A stretch of DNA of 10,190 nucleotides from Thermodesulfobacteriota bacterium (GCA_030024065.1 JASEIE010000134.1:1-10190); one strand, 5' to 3'. Counted from the first letter of the stretch, positions 1 through 5,870 are shown. Numbers and translations: made by a program. The notes: a model not told the origin generated them from the sequence alone.

Positions 1-59
1 AAAATAGCATGTCTAACCAGCTAACTTTATTTGACTTTTAATTGGACACCCATGATCCC

Positions 60-1643
60 CTATATTAAGGCAAAAATCAATATTCCTGCCAGAGCAATGA
101 AGAATAAGGAGGTGAGGAGTTTGATGGTAGAAGCCCTTTCTTGAAGAAAGGAGGAGAGTTGTTCCGAAGTGACTCCCCAGTAGACAATTCCAAAGATAAC
201 CAGTAGGGGGAGAATATAAACCAAATTATACAGAACAAGGTACAAAACGGCACTTCCCCTGAGTGAGGGGACATTGGCGACAAAAAGAAGTGTGGGGAGA
301 TAGACCTGGCTTGTGCAGGTTGATTGCAAGAGGGTGACGATAAAACCGATTAAGACCGCAGCCAGAAAGAAACGAACGGATTGGCCTTCATGACTTTCCT
401 CCCACTCGCCACTTCTTGTCCGGATGATCTGGTGAATCCTCTTTTTTAAAAAATTGGGAATCTGGAGTTTCATCCTGGAAGGGCGTCCCTTCTTCAACTG
501 GATGTAATCGTAAAAACTAAGAATCCCGAGGAAAAGGGAGAATACAAAAGTGATCACATAAACGACACGGGAGAACAAAGGGAAGAATGAGAGATGCTGG
601 ATGAAACTGAGAATCCCGAGGCCAAGCAGCAAATGGGTCACAAAGGCAGTTGCCGAAAAACCCATCCCTACCAGAAAGATCTCTTTTCGTTTTCGACCGA
701 TCATGGTGAGATAAGAGATGAAAAAAACCAGGGTGGCCAAGGCACAGGGGTTGAGCCCTTCGATCAAACCTGCAATGAGGATGGCCAGGAGTCCGAAAGA
801 CTTAAAACGTTCTGCCATGGTCTCTTCTGCTTTTTTGAGTTCTTCTGATGTAGGTGATGGTAAAATTAATTTCCTATCACCGACACTGATACCTTCACTG
901 TATTTTTTAATCAATCCCTCAACCCTGGATACCGTAACCTCATCAGGCGAAAGGTAATCATTACCGATAAAGATGCTCGGTGCGATCAGGCGTTTCTCAG
1001 GGGGGAGTTGGAGCCGGTTCGACAGGGTTTCATTGAGGCGCCTTCCGTCCAGGGTGTTGAGGTCGATCTCTTTGACCTTCAGGTTTGGATATTTTTTTAA
1101 GAGATATTTCAACAGGGCATTGGCCCGATCACATTTCGGACATCCTTTCTGATGGAAATAGGTGAGATCAACCGGGGTTGTGCTGGTGATCCGTGCCGGC
1201 GATTCGGGAATGGATGGGATTTCAATTGGAGGGAGCGAGGCTCCCCCTTTCGCCTGATATTCGAGAAGGAGAGGGTTCAACTTCTCCATGATCTCCATCT
1301 CTCCAGAGAGCATTTGATCTCCGATGAAGACGACGGGAAGTTCACTTTCAAGGCGATTGAATCGTTTCTCCAATTTTAAGAGGGCTTCATAAGAAGCCGG
1401 GTTTCCGACATCAAAGGTTTTGATCTCAAGGGAGGGGAAGATGGTTTTAAGAGTAGGGAGATAGGCCTGAAGGATGACCTGGCAGGGTTGGCAGTCCTCA
1501 GCATGGAAGAAGTAAATTTGGATGGAAGAAGGGATTTGTGATAAGGCATTTCTTAATAGGAAAGGAGTTGACAATACTGAAAAAACGAGGAAGAGAATTC
1601 TAATCTTTTTAAAAAGATTTCTAAACATCTGTTCTATGAACAT
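60..1643 (-). CDS. Double thioredoxin-like domain / CcdA-like membrane protein fusion
   Basis: Predicted inner-membrane thiol-redox protein of 527 residues. An N-terminal hydrophobic segment (about residues 14-36) looks like a signal anchor that would place the following part outside the cytoplasm. Two thioredoxin/glutaredoxin-like domains follow, each with a CxxC motif (CQPC at 51-54, CPKC at 168-171) and a cis-proline-like segment (LPVVFIG near 102-108, APSIFIG near 221-227). The C-terminal half (about 283-527) has some six hydrophobic segments and the two CcdA/DsbD-type cysteines, in NPC (Cys300) and STCTS (Cys443). CcdA-family proteins carry electrons across the membrane to periplasmic thioredoxin-like partners, so the fusion probably holds donor and acceptors in one chain. 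Start: ATG at 1643 with an AAGGG Shine-Dalgarno (1648-1652) overlapping the stop of the upstream gene. It is the last gene of the operon. The family is clear; the substrate is unknown. Confidence 0.85.
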   Translation of the reverse strand: MFIEQMFRNLFKKIRILFLVFSVLSTPFLLRNALSQIPSSIQIYFFHAEDCQPCQVILQAYLPTLKTIFPSLEIKTFDVGNPASYEALLKLEKRFNRLESELPVVFIGDQMLSGEMEIMEKLNPLLLEYQAKGGASLPPIEIPSIPESPARITSTTPVDLTYFHQKGCPKCDRANALLKYLLKKYPNLKVKEIDLNTLDGRRLNETLSNRLQLPPEKRLIAPSIFIGNDYLSPDEVTVSRVEGLIKKYSEGISVGDRKLILPSPTSEELKKAEETMAERFKSFGLLAILIAGLIEGLNPCALATLVFFISYLTMIGRKRKEIFLVGMGFSATAFVTHLLLGLGILSFIQHLSFFPLFSRVVYVITFVFSLFLGILSFYDYIQLKKGRPSRMKLQIPNFLKKRIHQIIRTRSGEWEESHEGQSVRFFLAAVLIGFIVTLLQSTCTSQVYLPTLLFVANVPSLRGSAVLYLVLYNLVYILPLLVIFGIVYWGVTSEQLSSFLQERASTIKLLTSLFFIALAGILIFALI

Positions 1644-1649
1644 GAACCC

Positions 1650-2558
1650 TTAAGCGATCAAATCGGGCCTTGGTATATCGAACTCGCAGGGGACGCCGGT
1701 CTGGCAGAGGCCGCAAGCAGGGGGAGGGTTTTGTAAACCATAACCCAGCCGTTTTGCTTTCAAAGGTTCAGAATTGATATATTCGCGGCATTTATCTTTG
1801 TCGTGACCATTTTCCGTAATGGCACCGGCTGGACACCTTGGAATACACTTTCCACATTTCTCGTTCCGAAAAAGGAGGCAATTTTCCTTATAGTGACGGT
1901 ACGTTCTTTCGCTCGGGGCCAGTTTTAGAAGGGTGACGACGCTTCCTATTCGGATGGCCATCCCTTTGGGAGTGATGAGACCGTCATTGAGACTGAAGGT
2001 TCCAAGGCCGCAGGCATAGGCGATGTGGCGTTCTGACCAGGGAGAAGCCCAGCCCACTTTCTCATTATGGTAATACTGAAAGGAAGGCAAAAGGGTTGGA
2101 GCTACGGCCATGTACCCCAGACCTTCCAGAAACCCTATCACATGCTTTTTGAGAGCATTGTTACAAGCTTCTCCAAAGTCCCTGGTATAGGCCCAGAGTT
2201 TCGATGGGAACTTTTCTTCTTGCCGGTTGCTTTTTCGGGTATCCTCCGGAGTGGGGAGGATCCATGAGATGACGCTGATCTGTTCGTACTCGGAGAGGAG
2301 AATTTCCCTTCCCTTTTCCCTTAAGGCTCCGATGATGATCTCTCTCGGAGTGAGATGAAATGAACCGATAATGCTCTTATACTCAAAGAACAGGGGATCC
2401 GTTCCCGAGGCAAATCCGACCAGAGGTTCGCCCCAGTAAACTCCGTGATCGATCTGAATCCTTCGATTCGATTCATTCTCGCTGATAAAGTTTTTAATGA
2501 GTTGTTCGAGAACCTTATCGGGGTTTTTGAGAAAGACGATTTTGTCTTCTTTTGCCAT
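1650..2558 (-). CDS. QueG-like 4Fe-4S protein (epoxyqueuosine reductase-related)
   Basis: A 302-residue soluble protein related to the epoxyqueuosine reductase (QueG)/reductive dehalogenase superfamily. The central stretch around 180-210 (AYACGLGTFSLNDGLITPKG) matches the QueG-like signature GLG-x(4)-N-x-LLITP. A ferredoxin-like C-terminus carries CGKCIPRCP (Cys235, 238, 242) plus Cys227, Cys257, and CGLCQTGVPC (Cys282, 285, 291), enough for two 4Fe-4S clusters. It is shorter than true QueG and lacks that enzyme's C-terminal HEAT-like region, so a tRNA-modifying role cannot be assumed; many such paralogues are simply labelled Fe-S or ferredoxin proteins. Start: ATG at 2558 with AAGGGG six bases upstream. 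It lies between nifU (13-base gap) and the thioredoxin/CcdA gene (6-base gap), so it may depend on the cluster-assembly machinery encoded just before it. Superfamily sure, reaction unknown. Confidence 0.8.
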   Translation of the reverse strand: MAKEDKIVFLKNPDKVLEQLIKNFISENESNRRIQIDHGVYWGEPLVGFASGTDPLFFEYKSIIGSFHLTPREIIIGALREKGREILLSEYEQISVISWILPTPEDTRKSNRQEEKFPSKLWAYTRDFGEACNNALKKHVIGFLEGLGYMAVAPTLLPSFQYYHNEKVGWASPWSERHIAYACGLGTFSLNDGLITPKGMAIRIGSVVTLLKLAPSERTYRHYKENCLLFRNEKCGKCIPRCPAGAITENGHDKDKCREYINSEPLKAKRLGYGLQNPPPACGLCQTGVPCEFDIPRPDLIA

Positions 2559-2571
2559 AGGGCCCCTTTTC

Positions 2572-2994
2572 CTATTCCTTCTCCAGGTTGGTTGAATGGA
2601 AACCGCCCTTTTCGTGAATCCCTTCCCTCCTGCAACAATACTCTTCGATCGCCAATTTCAGGGCATCCATAGCCAAAGTAAAGCAGGGAATTTTCTCTTT
2701 GGGCAACTGGGAAAGGACCTCCTTTGATGTCTCTTCCGATATCTTCAGGGCCTCATCGAGTGTGGCCCCTTTGATCCGCTCCGTTAAGATGGAACTGGTT
2801 GCAATGGCTGCACCACAGCCAAAGGTCTTAAAGGTTGCCTCGGCGATCTTATTGTTATCGACCCTGATGAACATCTGCATAATATCGCCGCAGGAGGCAT
2901 TGCCCACCGTGCCCACACCGTCCGGATTGGATATCTCTCCTACATTTTTCGGGTTCTGGAAATGCTCCATCAGAAACTTCGGGTACTTTCCCAT
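2572..2994 (-). CDS. nifU: NifU/IscU-type Fe-S cluster assembly scaffold
   Basis: A 140-residue cytosolic scaffold on which Fe-S clusters are assembled from sulfur delivered by a cysteine desulfurase. All three cluster-ligand cysteines of the family are present: Cys35 in NASCGD (with the conserved Asp37), Cys60 in TFGCGAAIA and Cys104 in IPCFTLAMDAL. The start MGKYPKFLMEHFQNPKNVG is the usual N-terminus. Only the N-terminal IscU-like domain is present; the additional domains of full-length nitrogenase NifU are absent. After the last helix the chain has a double cysteine (CC, 120-121) and a short charged tail not typical of the core fold. Start: ATG at 2994 with a strong GAGGAG Shine-Dalgarno inside the end of cysE; the gap to cysE is 3 bases. 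The usual cysE-nifS-nifU order lacks its nifS here, so a desulfurase must act from elsewhere. Confidence 0.93.
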   Translation of the reverse strand: MGKYPKFLMEHFQNPKNVGEISNPDGVGTVGNASCGDIMQMFIRVDNNKIAEATFKTFGCGAAIATSSILTERIKGATLDEALKISEETSKEVLSQLPKEKIPCFTLAMDALKLAIEEYCCRREGIHEKGGFHSTNLEKE

Positions 2995-2997
2995 CTT

Positions 2998-3666
2998 TCA
3001 CTCCTCACGGCGAACGGTTTTTTCACTCTGGTTTTCTAATCGCTTCACCCTCTCTTCAAGTTTACTATGGAGCTGGAGAATCATTTTCATGATATCCGAC
3101 AGCGGGTCCGGAAGATTTCCATGCTCGAAATCGAGAGCCAGTTTTTCGGGGGTCAATGACTCGACAATACGGCCTGGAACACCGACGACTGTGGCACCCG
3201 GAGGGACGGTTTTAACCACCACAGAATTGGAACCAATTCTTGCTCCGTCGCCAATGGTGATGGCTCCCAGAATTGTGGAATTGGAACCCACAATGACACG
3301 GTTCCCGAGGGTGGGATGGCGTTTCTTCTTTTCAAGGGTGGTGCCACCCATCACCACGCCTTTATAAATCAGACAATCGTCGCCGATTTCAGTGGTCTCA
3401 CCGATCACCACACCCATGCCATGGTCGATGAAGAGTCGCCTGCCGATCTTTACACCAGGATGAATCTCAATGCCGGTGATCCATCGGCTGAAATGAGAAA
3501 TGAGGCGGCCTATCGTATACCACCGTTTTTGATAGAGGCGGTGGGCAATTCGGTGGAACCAGATGGCATGGAGACCCGGATAGCAGAGAAGGATCTCCAC
3601 ATAGTTCTTTGCCGCAGGGTCCCGGTCCTTAATCGTCCGGATATCTTCTTTCAACCGCTCCCACAT
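2998..3666 (-). CDS. cysE: Serine O-acetyltransferase
   Basis: Makes O-acetylserine from serine and acetyl-CoA, the first step of cysteine synthesis in the cytoplasm. The 222-residue protein is the short bacterial form. An N-terminal helical part (about 1-60, with [27 protein letters not shown]) is followed by a left-handed beta-helix of hexapeptide repeats (about 65-168, [10 protein letters not shown] onward). Asp81-His82 in [12 protein letters not shown] match the conserved catalytic Asp-His pair, and RHPTLG (His117) matches the second conserved histidine region. The family's frequent HGVTLGGT reads KGVVMGGT here (Lys102). The charged tail (about 190-222) looks helical and may form a coiled coil. 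First gene of the minus-strand operon; cysteine made from its product would feed Fe-S assembly by the next gene. Its Shine-Dalgarno is weak (GTGAG about ten bases upstream). Confidence 0.93.
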   Translation of the reverse strand: MWERLKEDIRTIKDRDPAAKNYVEILLCYPGLHAIWFHRIAHRLYQKRWYTIGRLISHFSRWITGIEIHPGVKIGRRLFIDHGMGVVIGETTEIGDDCLIYKGVVMGGTTLEKKKRHPTLGNRVIVGSNSTILGAITIGDGARIGSNSVVVKTVPPGATVVGVPGRIVESLTPEKLALDFEHGNLPDPLSDIMKMILQLHSKLEERVKRLENQSEKTVRREE

Positions 3667-3710
3667 CGAAGCATCTCACTTCTAATCAATACGAAAAATA
3701 GGCTGCAAAA

Positions 3711-3740
3711 ATAATATCTTATCGCCGGAGCAGATTCCAA
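3711..3740 (-). promoter_or_regulatory. Candidate promoter for the cysE operon
   Basis: On the minus strand TTGGAA (3740 to 3735) and TATTAT (3716 to 3711) are separated by 18 bases and lie about 45 bases upstream of the cysE ATG. The boxes are only moderate matches to the sigma-70 consensus in an AT-rich region where chance matches are common, so this is tentative. Confidence 0.3.
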
Positions 3741-3756
3741 CAATACAATTCTCCAT

Positions 3757-3781
3757 ATACTAACATATTAACTCAAATGTT
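3757..3781. promoter_or_regulatory. Candidate LexA operator, distal site
   Basis: Reading the minus strand from 3768 to 3757 gives ATATGTTAGTAT, identical at 11 of 12 positions to the plus-strand motif at 3866-3877 in the lexA promoter. It is embedded in a 20-base imperfect palindrome, AACAT-N10-ATGTT (3762-3781). The site lies between the cysE promoter candidate and the lexA promoter, where a second repressor site could help autoregulation. Function is inferred only from the shared motif and the position. Confidence 0.3.
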
Positions 3782-3841
3782 TCATAAAATAAAATACCCG
3801 GATTGGAGAAAAAACCTAAAAATGGTCAGGATAAAATTCTC

Positions 3842-3870
3842 TTGACAACTAAACAAATGTATAGTATATG
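3842..3870 (+). promoter_or_regulatory. lexA promoter
   Basis: A perfect -35 box TTGACA (3842-3847), a 17-base spacer, and TATATG as -10 (3865-3870). This is the best sigma-70-type promoter in the divergent region and points at lexA, whose ATG lies 115 bases beyond the -10 box. The long leader contains a palindromic repeat. The same promoter could drive the whole lexA to polymerase cassette. Confidence 0.7.
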
Positions 3871-3877
3871 TTGGTAT
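3852..3877. promoter_or_regulatory. Candidate LexA operator overlapping the lexA -10 box
   Basis: Two overlapping signals lie here: an imperfect 21-base palindrome AACANAT-N7-ATNTGTT (3852-3872), and the 12-base motif ATATGTTGGTAT (3866-3877) that recurs with one mismatch in inverted orientation at 3757-3768. The site spans the spacer and -10 box, where a repressor would block transcription. It matches neither the E. coli CTGT-N8-ACAG box nor the Gram-positive GAAC-N4-GTTC box. The LexA encoded here has its own recognition helix, so an unusual operator would be expected. Confidence 0.35.
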
Positions 3878-3879
3878 GC

Positions 3880-3941
3880 AGTTCGGAGTGATGGGTTCGC
3901 CTGCCTGCACGAAGCGTTTCGGCGAAGGCAGGGAGTTCGGA
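3880..3941. repeat. Palindromic repeat element in the lexA leader, flanked by 8-base direct repeats
   Basis: Nested inverted arms are visible: CCTGCC (3900-3905) with GGCAGG (3927-3932), and an inner CGAA (3910-3913) with TTCG (3918-3921); TTCGCC (3896-3901) could pair alternatively with GGCGAA (3921-3926). The octamer AGTTCGGA occurs on both sides (3880-3887 and 3934-3941), as would be left by insertion of a short mobile element, or by repeated GTTCGGAG filler. The element sits between the lexA promoter and its ribosome binding site, so it would be transcribed as a hairpin in the 5' leader. Confidence 0.6.
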
Positions 3942-3984
3942 ACAAAGACTTAAAAATGAAAGCCTTGGATTAAAAGGGGGAATT

Positions 3985-4608
3985 ATGGAACTAACAGCTC
4001 GGCAGAGAGAAGTCTTCGACTTCATCCAGGCGTTTATCAAAGAGAGAGGGTATCCCCCTTCAGTGAGGGAGATCGGTGAACACTTTGACATCTATCCCCG
4101 GGCAGCCTTCGATCATATCAGGGCACTGGAGAAGAAGGGTTATTTGAAACGGAGAAACTCGATGTCGAGAGGCCTTGAGGTTCTCGTGTTTGGGGAGGAT
4201 AGGCTCAGAAAAGAGGGTAGGTCATTGATCCGAGAGATTCCTATCCTGGGCAGGGTTGCAGCAGGGAAACCTACTTTAGCCGTGGAGAATGTGGAAGGGA
4301 CTATCCCGTTTCCAGCAGAATGGGCAAAAGGAGGGACAGCCTTCCTTCTGAAGGTGAAGGGCGACAGCATGTCCCCTTACATCCTTCCTAACGATTATGT
4401 CGTCGTCCGATCCCAGCCCTCAGCGGAGAATGGAGATGTGGTGGTGACACTGGTCGGGGAAGAGGCGACGGTGAAGCGGTTTTTCAAGAAGGGGAGAAGA
4501 ATCGAGTTGAAACCGGACAACGAGCACTGGGAGACGATCCGGATTGAAGAGGGATCGGGAGAGGTTCAGATCCTCGGAAAAGTAACCGGAGTGTTCAGGA
4601 AGGTTTGA
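3985..4608 (+). CDS. lexA: LexA repressor, SOS regulator
   Basis: Represses DNA-damage genes until RecA filaments stimulate its self-cleavage. The 207-residue protein has full family length. An N-terminal winged helix-turn-helix (about 1-67: TARQREVFDFIQAFIKERGYPPSVREIGEHF) is followed by a linker and an S24 peptidase domain. The cleavage bond is Ala93-Gly94 in GRVAAGKP; the catalytic pair is Ser128 (KGDSMSP) and Lys164 (ATVKRF), all intact, so it should be cleavable. The recognition-helix region (YPRAAFDHIRALEKKG, 37-52) departs from the E. coli sequence (RSPNAAEEHLKAL), which fits the lack of an E. coli-type SOS box upstream. Start: ATG at 3985 with AGGGGG at 3975-3980. It heads a same-strand series with a RecA-like protein, a small protein and a B-family polymerase, the position LexA holds in known mutagenesis cassettes. 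Very sure of identity; operator unproven. Confidence 0.96.
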   Translation: MELTARQREVFDFIQAFIKERGYPPSVREIGEHFDIYPRAAFDHIRALEKKGYLKRRNSMSRGLEVLVFGEDRLRKEGRSLIREIPILGRVAAGKPTLAVENVEGTIPFPAEWAKGGTAFLLKVKGDSMSPYILPNDYVVVRSQPSAENGDVVVTLVGEEATVKRFFKKGRRIELKPDNEHWETIRIEEGSGEVQILGKVTGVFRKV

Positions 4609-4614
4609 TTACAA

Positions 4615-4711
4615 TGCGGAGTGCGGAGGTAATCGCATAGCGCATGGAGCATAGAGCATAGCGTTTCTATCCTATGCTTCTTTATGCTATGCGCTTAGCG
4701 CTTTGCGCTCT
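4615..4711. repeat. Inverted and tandem short-unit repeat between lexA and the RecA-like gene
   Basis: Starts with GCGGAGTGCGGAG-type tandem units (4617-4628), then repeated GCATAG/AGCATAG units (4635-4663) that are complementary to CTATGC and GCTATGCGC units on the far side (4672-4711). The arms could fold into an imperfect hairpin with its loop near 4664-4671. No gene is visible here. An in-frame ATG at 4674 falls inside the right arm and is rejected as the start of the next gene. Confidence 0.6.
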
Positions 4712-4724
4712 GCAGAGAAACCGG

Positions 4725-5486
4725 ATGGATTCATCTGTAAGAGCTACACTTGATCAAATTCTGGGACAACTGATCCTGGCGGATCGGGCTTCCCATCCTG
4801 CCTTTTCAAAAAAGGTCCTTTTTTCAGGGGAGGAGATGGGGAAGGTGGCCTCCTATGTGGCGGGGTGGATGGCAGGGCAGGGGGGTGATGTCATTGTGCT
4901 GGACGGTGCCAACCGTTTCGATCCTTATACGGTCTCATCCTTCGCAAGAAAGGCACTGATTCCTCCGGAGAGGCTTCTCAAAAGAATTCGCATAGCGAGG
5001 GCCTTCACCTGCTACCAGATGACTACACTGATGGGAAAATTGATTTCCCTGGTAGGGGCGATTCATGAATCGCCCCTACAAAAACCACGGGTGATTGTAC
5101 TGGGACCCATCACCACATTCCTGGATCAGGATGTACCCGAGAGAGAGGTTCGGCCTCTCTTTGAAAGATCTCTGAGAAAATTGGAGGGGGTGGCAGCGGA
5201 AGGCATTCCTTTCTTTCTGTTTCAGTCTCCTACCTTCTCTGGGAATCCCCCTTTTTCTAAAGGGGGGGTAGGGGGATTAATGAATCCAAAGAGAGAATAT
5301 CTCTCAAAAAGGCTCGTCCAGTTCTCTGATCTGGTCTGGAGGATAGAGTTCAATGGTCAGGGAGTAAGAGTAGTTCCGGAAAAGATTCCAAAAAACTTTT
5401 TCTGTCACCCTTCTGAACCATGCCCTGAACTTGTTTCACGGGTTGGTTCAGGGTCTCCGATTTCTGGGATTCATCCCATTTTTTGA
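4725..5486 (+). CDS. RecA/Rad51-fold protein with degenerate ATPase motifs (ImuA-like role proposed)
   Basis: A 253-residue protein resembling the RecA/Rad51 core. The stretch 56-103 (VIVLDGANRFDPYTVSSFA, then IRIARAFTCYQM) follows the Rad51/RadA pattern of a strand ending in D-T-E-x-x-F-R-P-E-R and the later VARAxNSxHQM. The Walker A site is SGEEMGKV (34-41): GK remains but the first glycine is shifted and the final Ser/Thr is Val. The Walker B strand RVIVLGP (122-128) has Gly127 where Asp is expected. ATP hydrolysis is therefore doubtful, and a structural or adaptor role, like ImuA in DnaE2 cassettes, is inferred. Three palindromic repeats are read in frame: residues about 110-119, 173-184 and the last ~28. 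The upstream frame is open to 4674, but those codons are repeat sequence, so ATG 4725 is preferred; no strong Shine-Dalgarno is visible. Fold likely; function inferred. Confidence 0.72.
   Translation: MDSSVRATLDQILGQLILADRASHPAFSKKVLFSGEEMGKVASYVAGWMAGQGGDVIVLDGANRFDPYTVSSFARKALIPPERLLKRIRIARAFTCYQMTTLMGKLISLVGAIHESPLQKPRVIVLGPITTFLDQDVPEREVRPLFERSLRKLEGVAAEGIPFFLFQSPTFSGNPPFSKGGVGGLMNPKREYLSKRLVQFSDLVWRIEFNGQGVRVVPEKIPKNFFCHPSEPCPELVSRVGSGSPISGIHPIF
5052..5079. repeat. Perfect 28-base palindrome inside the RecA-like gene
   Basis: GTAGGGGCGATTC followed directly by its reverse complement, with AT at the centre; every one of the 28 bases is symmetric. Translated in frame it gives about VGAIHESPLQ (residues 110-119), placed in the loop just before the Walker B-like strand, where an extra segment would be tolerated. 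Confidence 0.9.
5244..5278. repeat. Palindromic repeat of the AATCCCCC...GGGGGATT type in the RecA-like gene
   Basis: Outer arms AATCCCCC (5244-5251) and GGGGGATT (5271-5278) enclose an A/T-rich turn with a second G run (5261-5268). Read in frame it gives NPPFSKGGVGG (residues about 174-184), a peptide I recognise as a typical by-product when this sort of repeat lies in a coding frame. It follows the strand IPFFLFQS, so it again occupies a loop. Confidence 0.8.
5415..5453. repeat. Palindromic repeat forming the C-terminus of the RecA-like gene
   Basis: CCCTGAAC (5423-5430) pairs with GTTCAGGG (5446-5453), and GAACC (5415-5419) with GGTTC (5445-5449). The last ~28 residues of the RecA-like protein (from about FCHPSEPCPELV) are read from this element and the adjoining hairpin, so the ancestral C-terminus probably ended near IPKNFF (residue 226). 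Confidence 0.65.
5465..5484 (+). terminator. Weak Rho-independent terminator candidate at the end of the RecA-like gene
   Basis: TGGGA (5465-5469) and TCCCA (5474-5478) with a TTCA loop are followed by six T residues (5479-5484), running into the TGA stop. The stem is only five pairs and the hairpin may be part of the neighbouring repeat, so at most partial termination before the small gene and the polymerase is expected. Confidence 0.3.
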
Positions 5487-5513
5487 TATGCTAAACCGAG
5501 GGCGAATAAAAAA

Positions 5514-5540
5514 GCATTTCGTCGGCAGTAAATGCCGACG
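5514..5540. repeat. Palindromic repeat before the small gene
   Basis: CGTCGGCA (5520-5527) and TGCCGACG (5533-5540) form a perfect 8-base stem around GTAAA; GCATTT (5514-5519) can alternatively pair with AAATGC (5530-5535). It supplies an in-frame ATG at 5532 that I do not take as the start of the next gene. Confidence 0.75.
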
Positions 5541-5576
5541 CTACAGGTGACATTAAGCAGACACGGAGCACGCGCT

Positions 5577-5870
5577 ATGGGACGAACCGTTCTTCCTTTT
5601 AGTCAGGTACTGGAACAGGAAGCTCAGGAGTGGAAGAAGTTCCGAAGGGGACTGAGAAAAGAAGACCAGCAATTCCTCGACAGGCTCTTCGAAAAGGCGA
5701 GGCTCCATGTGCAGGCAGGAGTCTATGCCTCGAGACCCTGGCCTTTTGAAACGATCCTGATCTCCATCCTTGTCGAGCACGAAAAGAGCCTGGTCGAATT
5801 AAGAGCAAAACTGAAGGCGCTCGAAGAAGAACCAAAGGGGGTTCTCCAATCGACCATAACCGAGCCGTAA
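5577..5870 (+). CDS. Small helical protein of the polymerase cassette, unknown function
   Basis: A 97-residue protein that I cannot assign to a named family. It is rich in charged and aromatic residues and predicted mostly helical: WKKFRRGLRKEDQQFLDRLFEKARLHVQAGVYASRPWPFETILISILVEHEKSL covers about residues 19-71, and a heptad-like charged helix (66-85) could form a coiled coil. A central motif, A-x-x-H-x-x-A-x-x-Y-A-x-R-P-x-P-F-E-T (41-59), looks like the conserved heart. There is no signal peptide, membrane segment or cysteine. Start: ATG 5577 has GGAG at 5565-5568, eight bases upstream; the earlier in-frame ATG at 5532 lies in a palindromic repeat with no Shine-Dalgarno. Being between the RecA-like gene and the polymerase, it may be an accessory or bridging subunit; this is inference from position only. 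Confidence 0.7.
   Translation: MGRTVLPFSQVLEQEAQEWKKFRRGLRKEDQQFLDRLFEKARLHVQAGVYASRPWPFETILISILVEHEKSLVELRAKLKALEEEPKGVLQSTITEP

Noticed and set aside
2699..3367. 222-codon open frame on the plus strand opposite nifU and cysE
   Set aside because: It runs antisense through two well-recognised genes, spans their junction and has no family-like features; it is a shadow of their codon use.
3881..3898. GTTC...GTTC direct repeat as an alphaproteobacterial-type LexA box
   Set aside because: The spacing is 10 bases instead of 7, and both copies belong to GTTCGG units of the repeat element.
4674..4724. Upstream in-frame start for the RecA-like gene
   Set aside because: The 17 extra codons lie in the inverted repeat at 4615-4711 and have no ribosome binding site; ATG 4725 lies beyond the repeat.
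4725..5870. The two middle genes as true ImuA and ImuB
   Set aside because: The small gene has no Y-family polymerase sequence and is far too short for ImuB, and the RecA-like protein resembles Rad51/RadA in its readable motifs; only an analogy of role is proposed.
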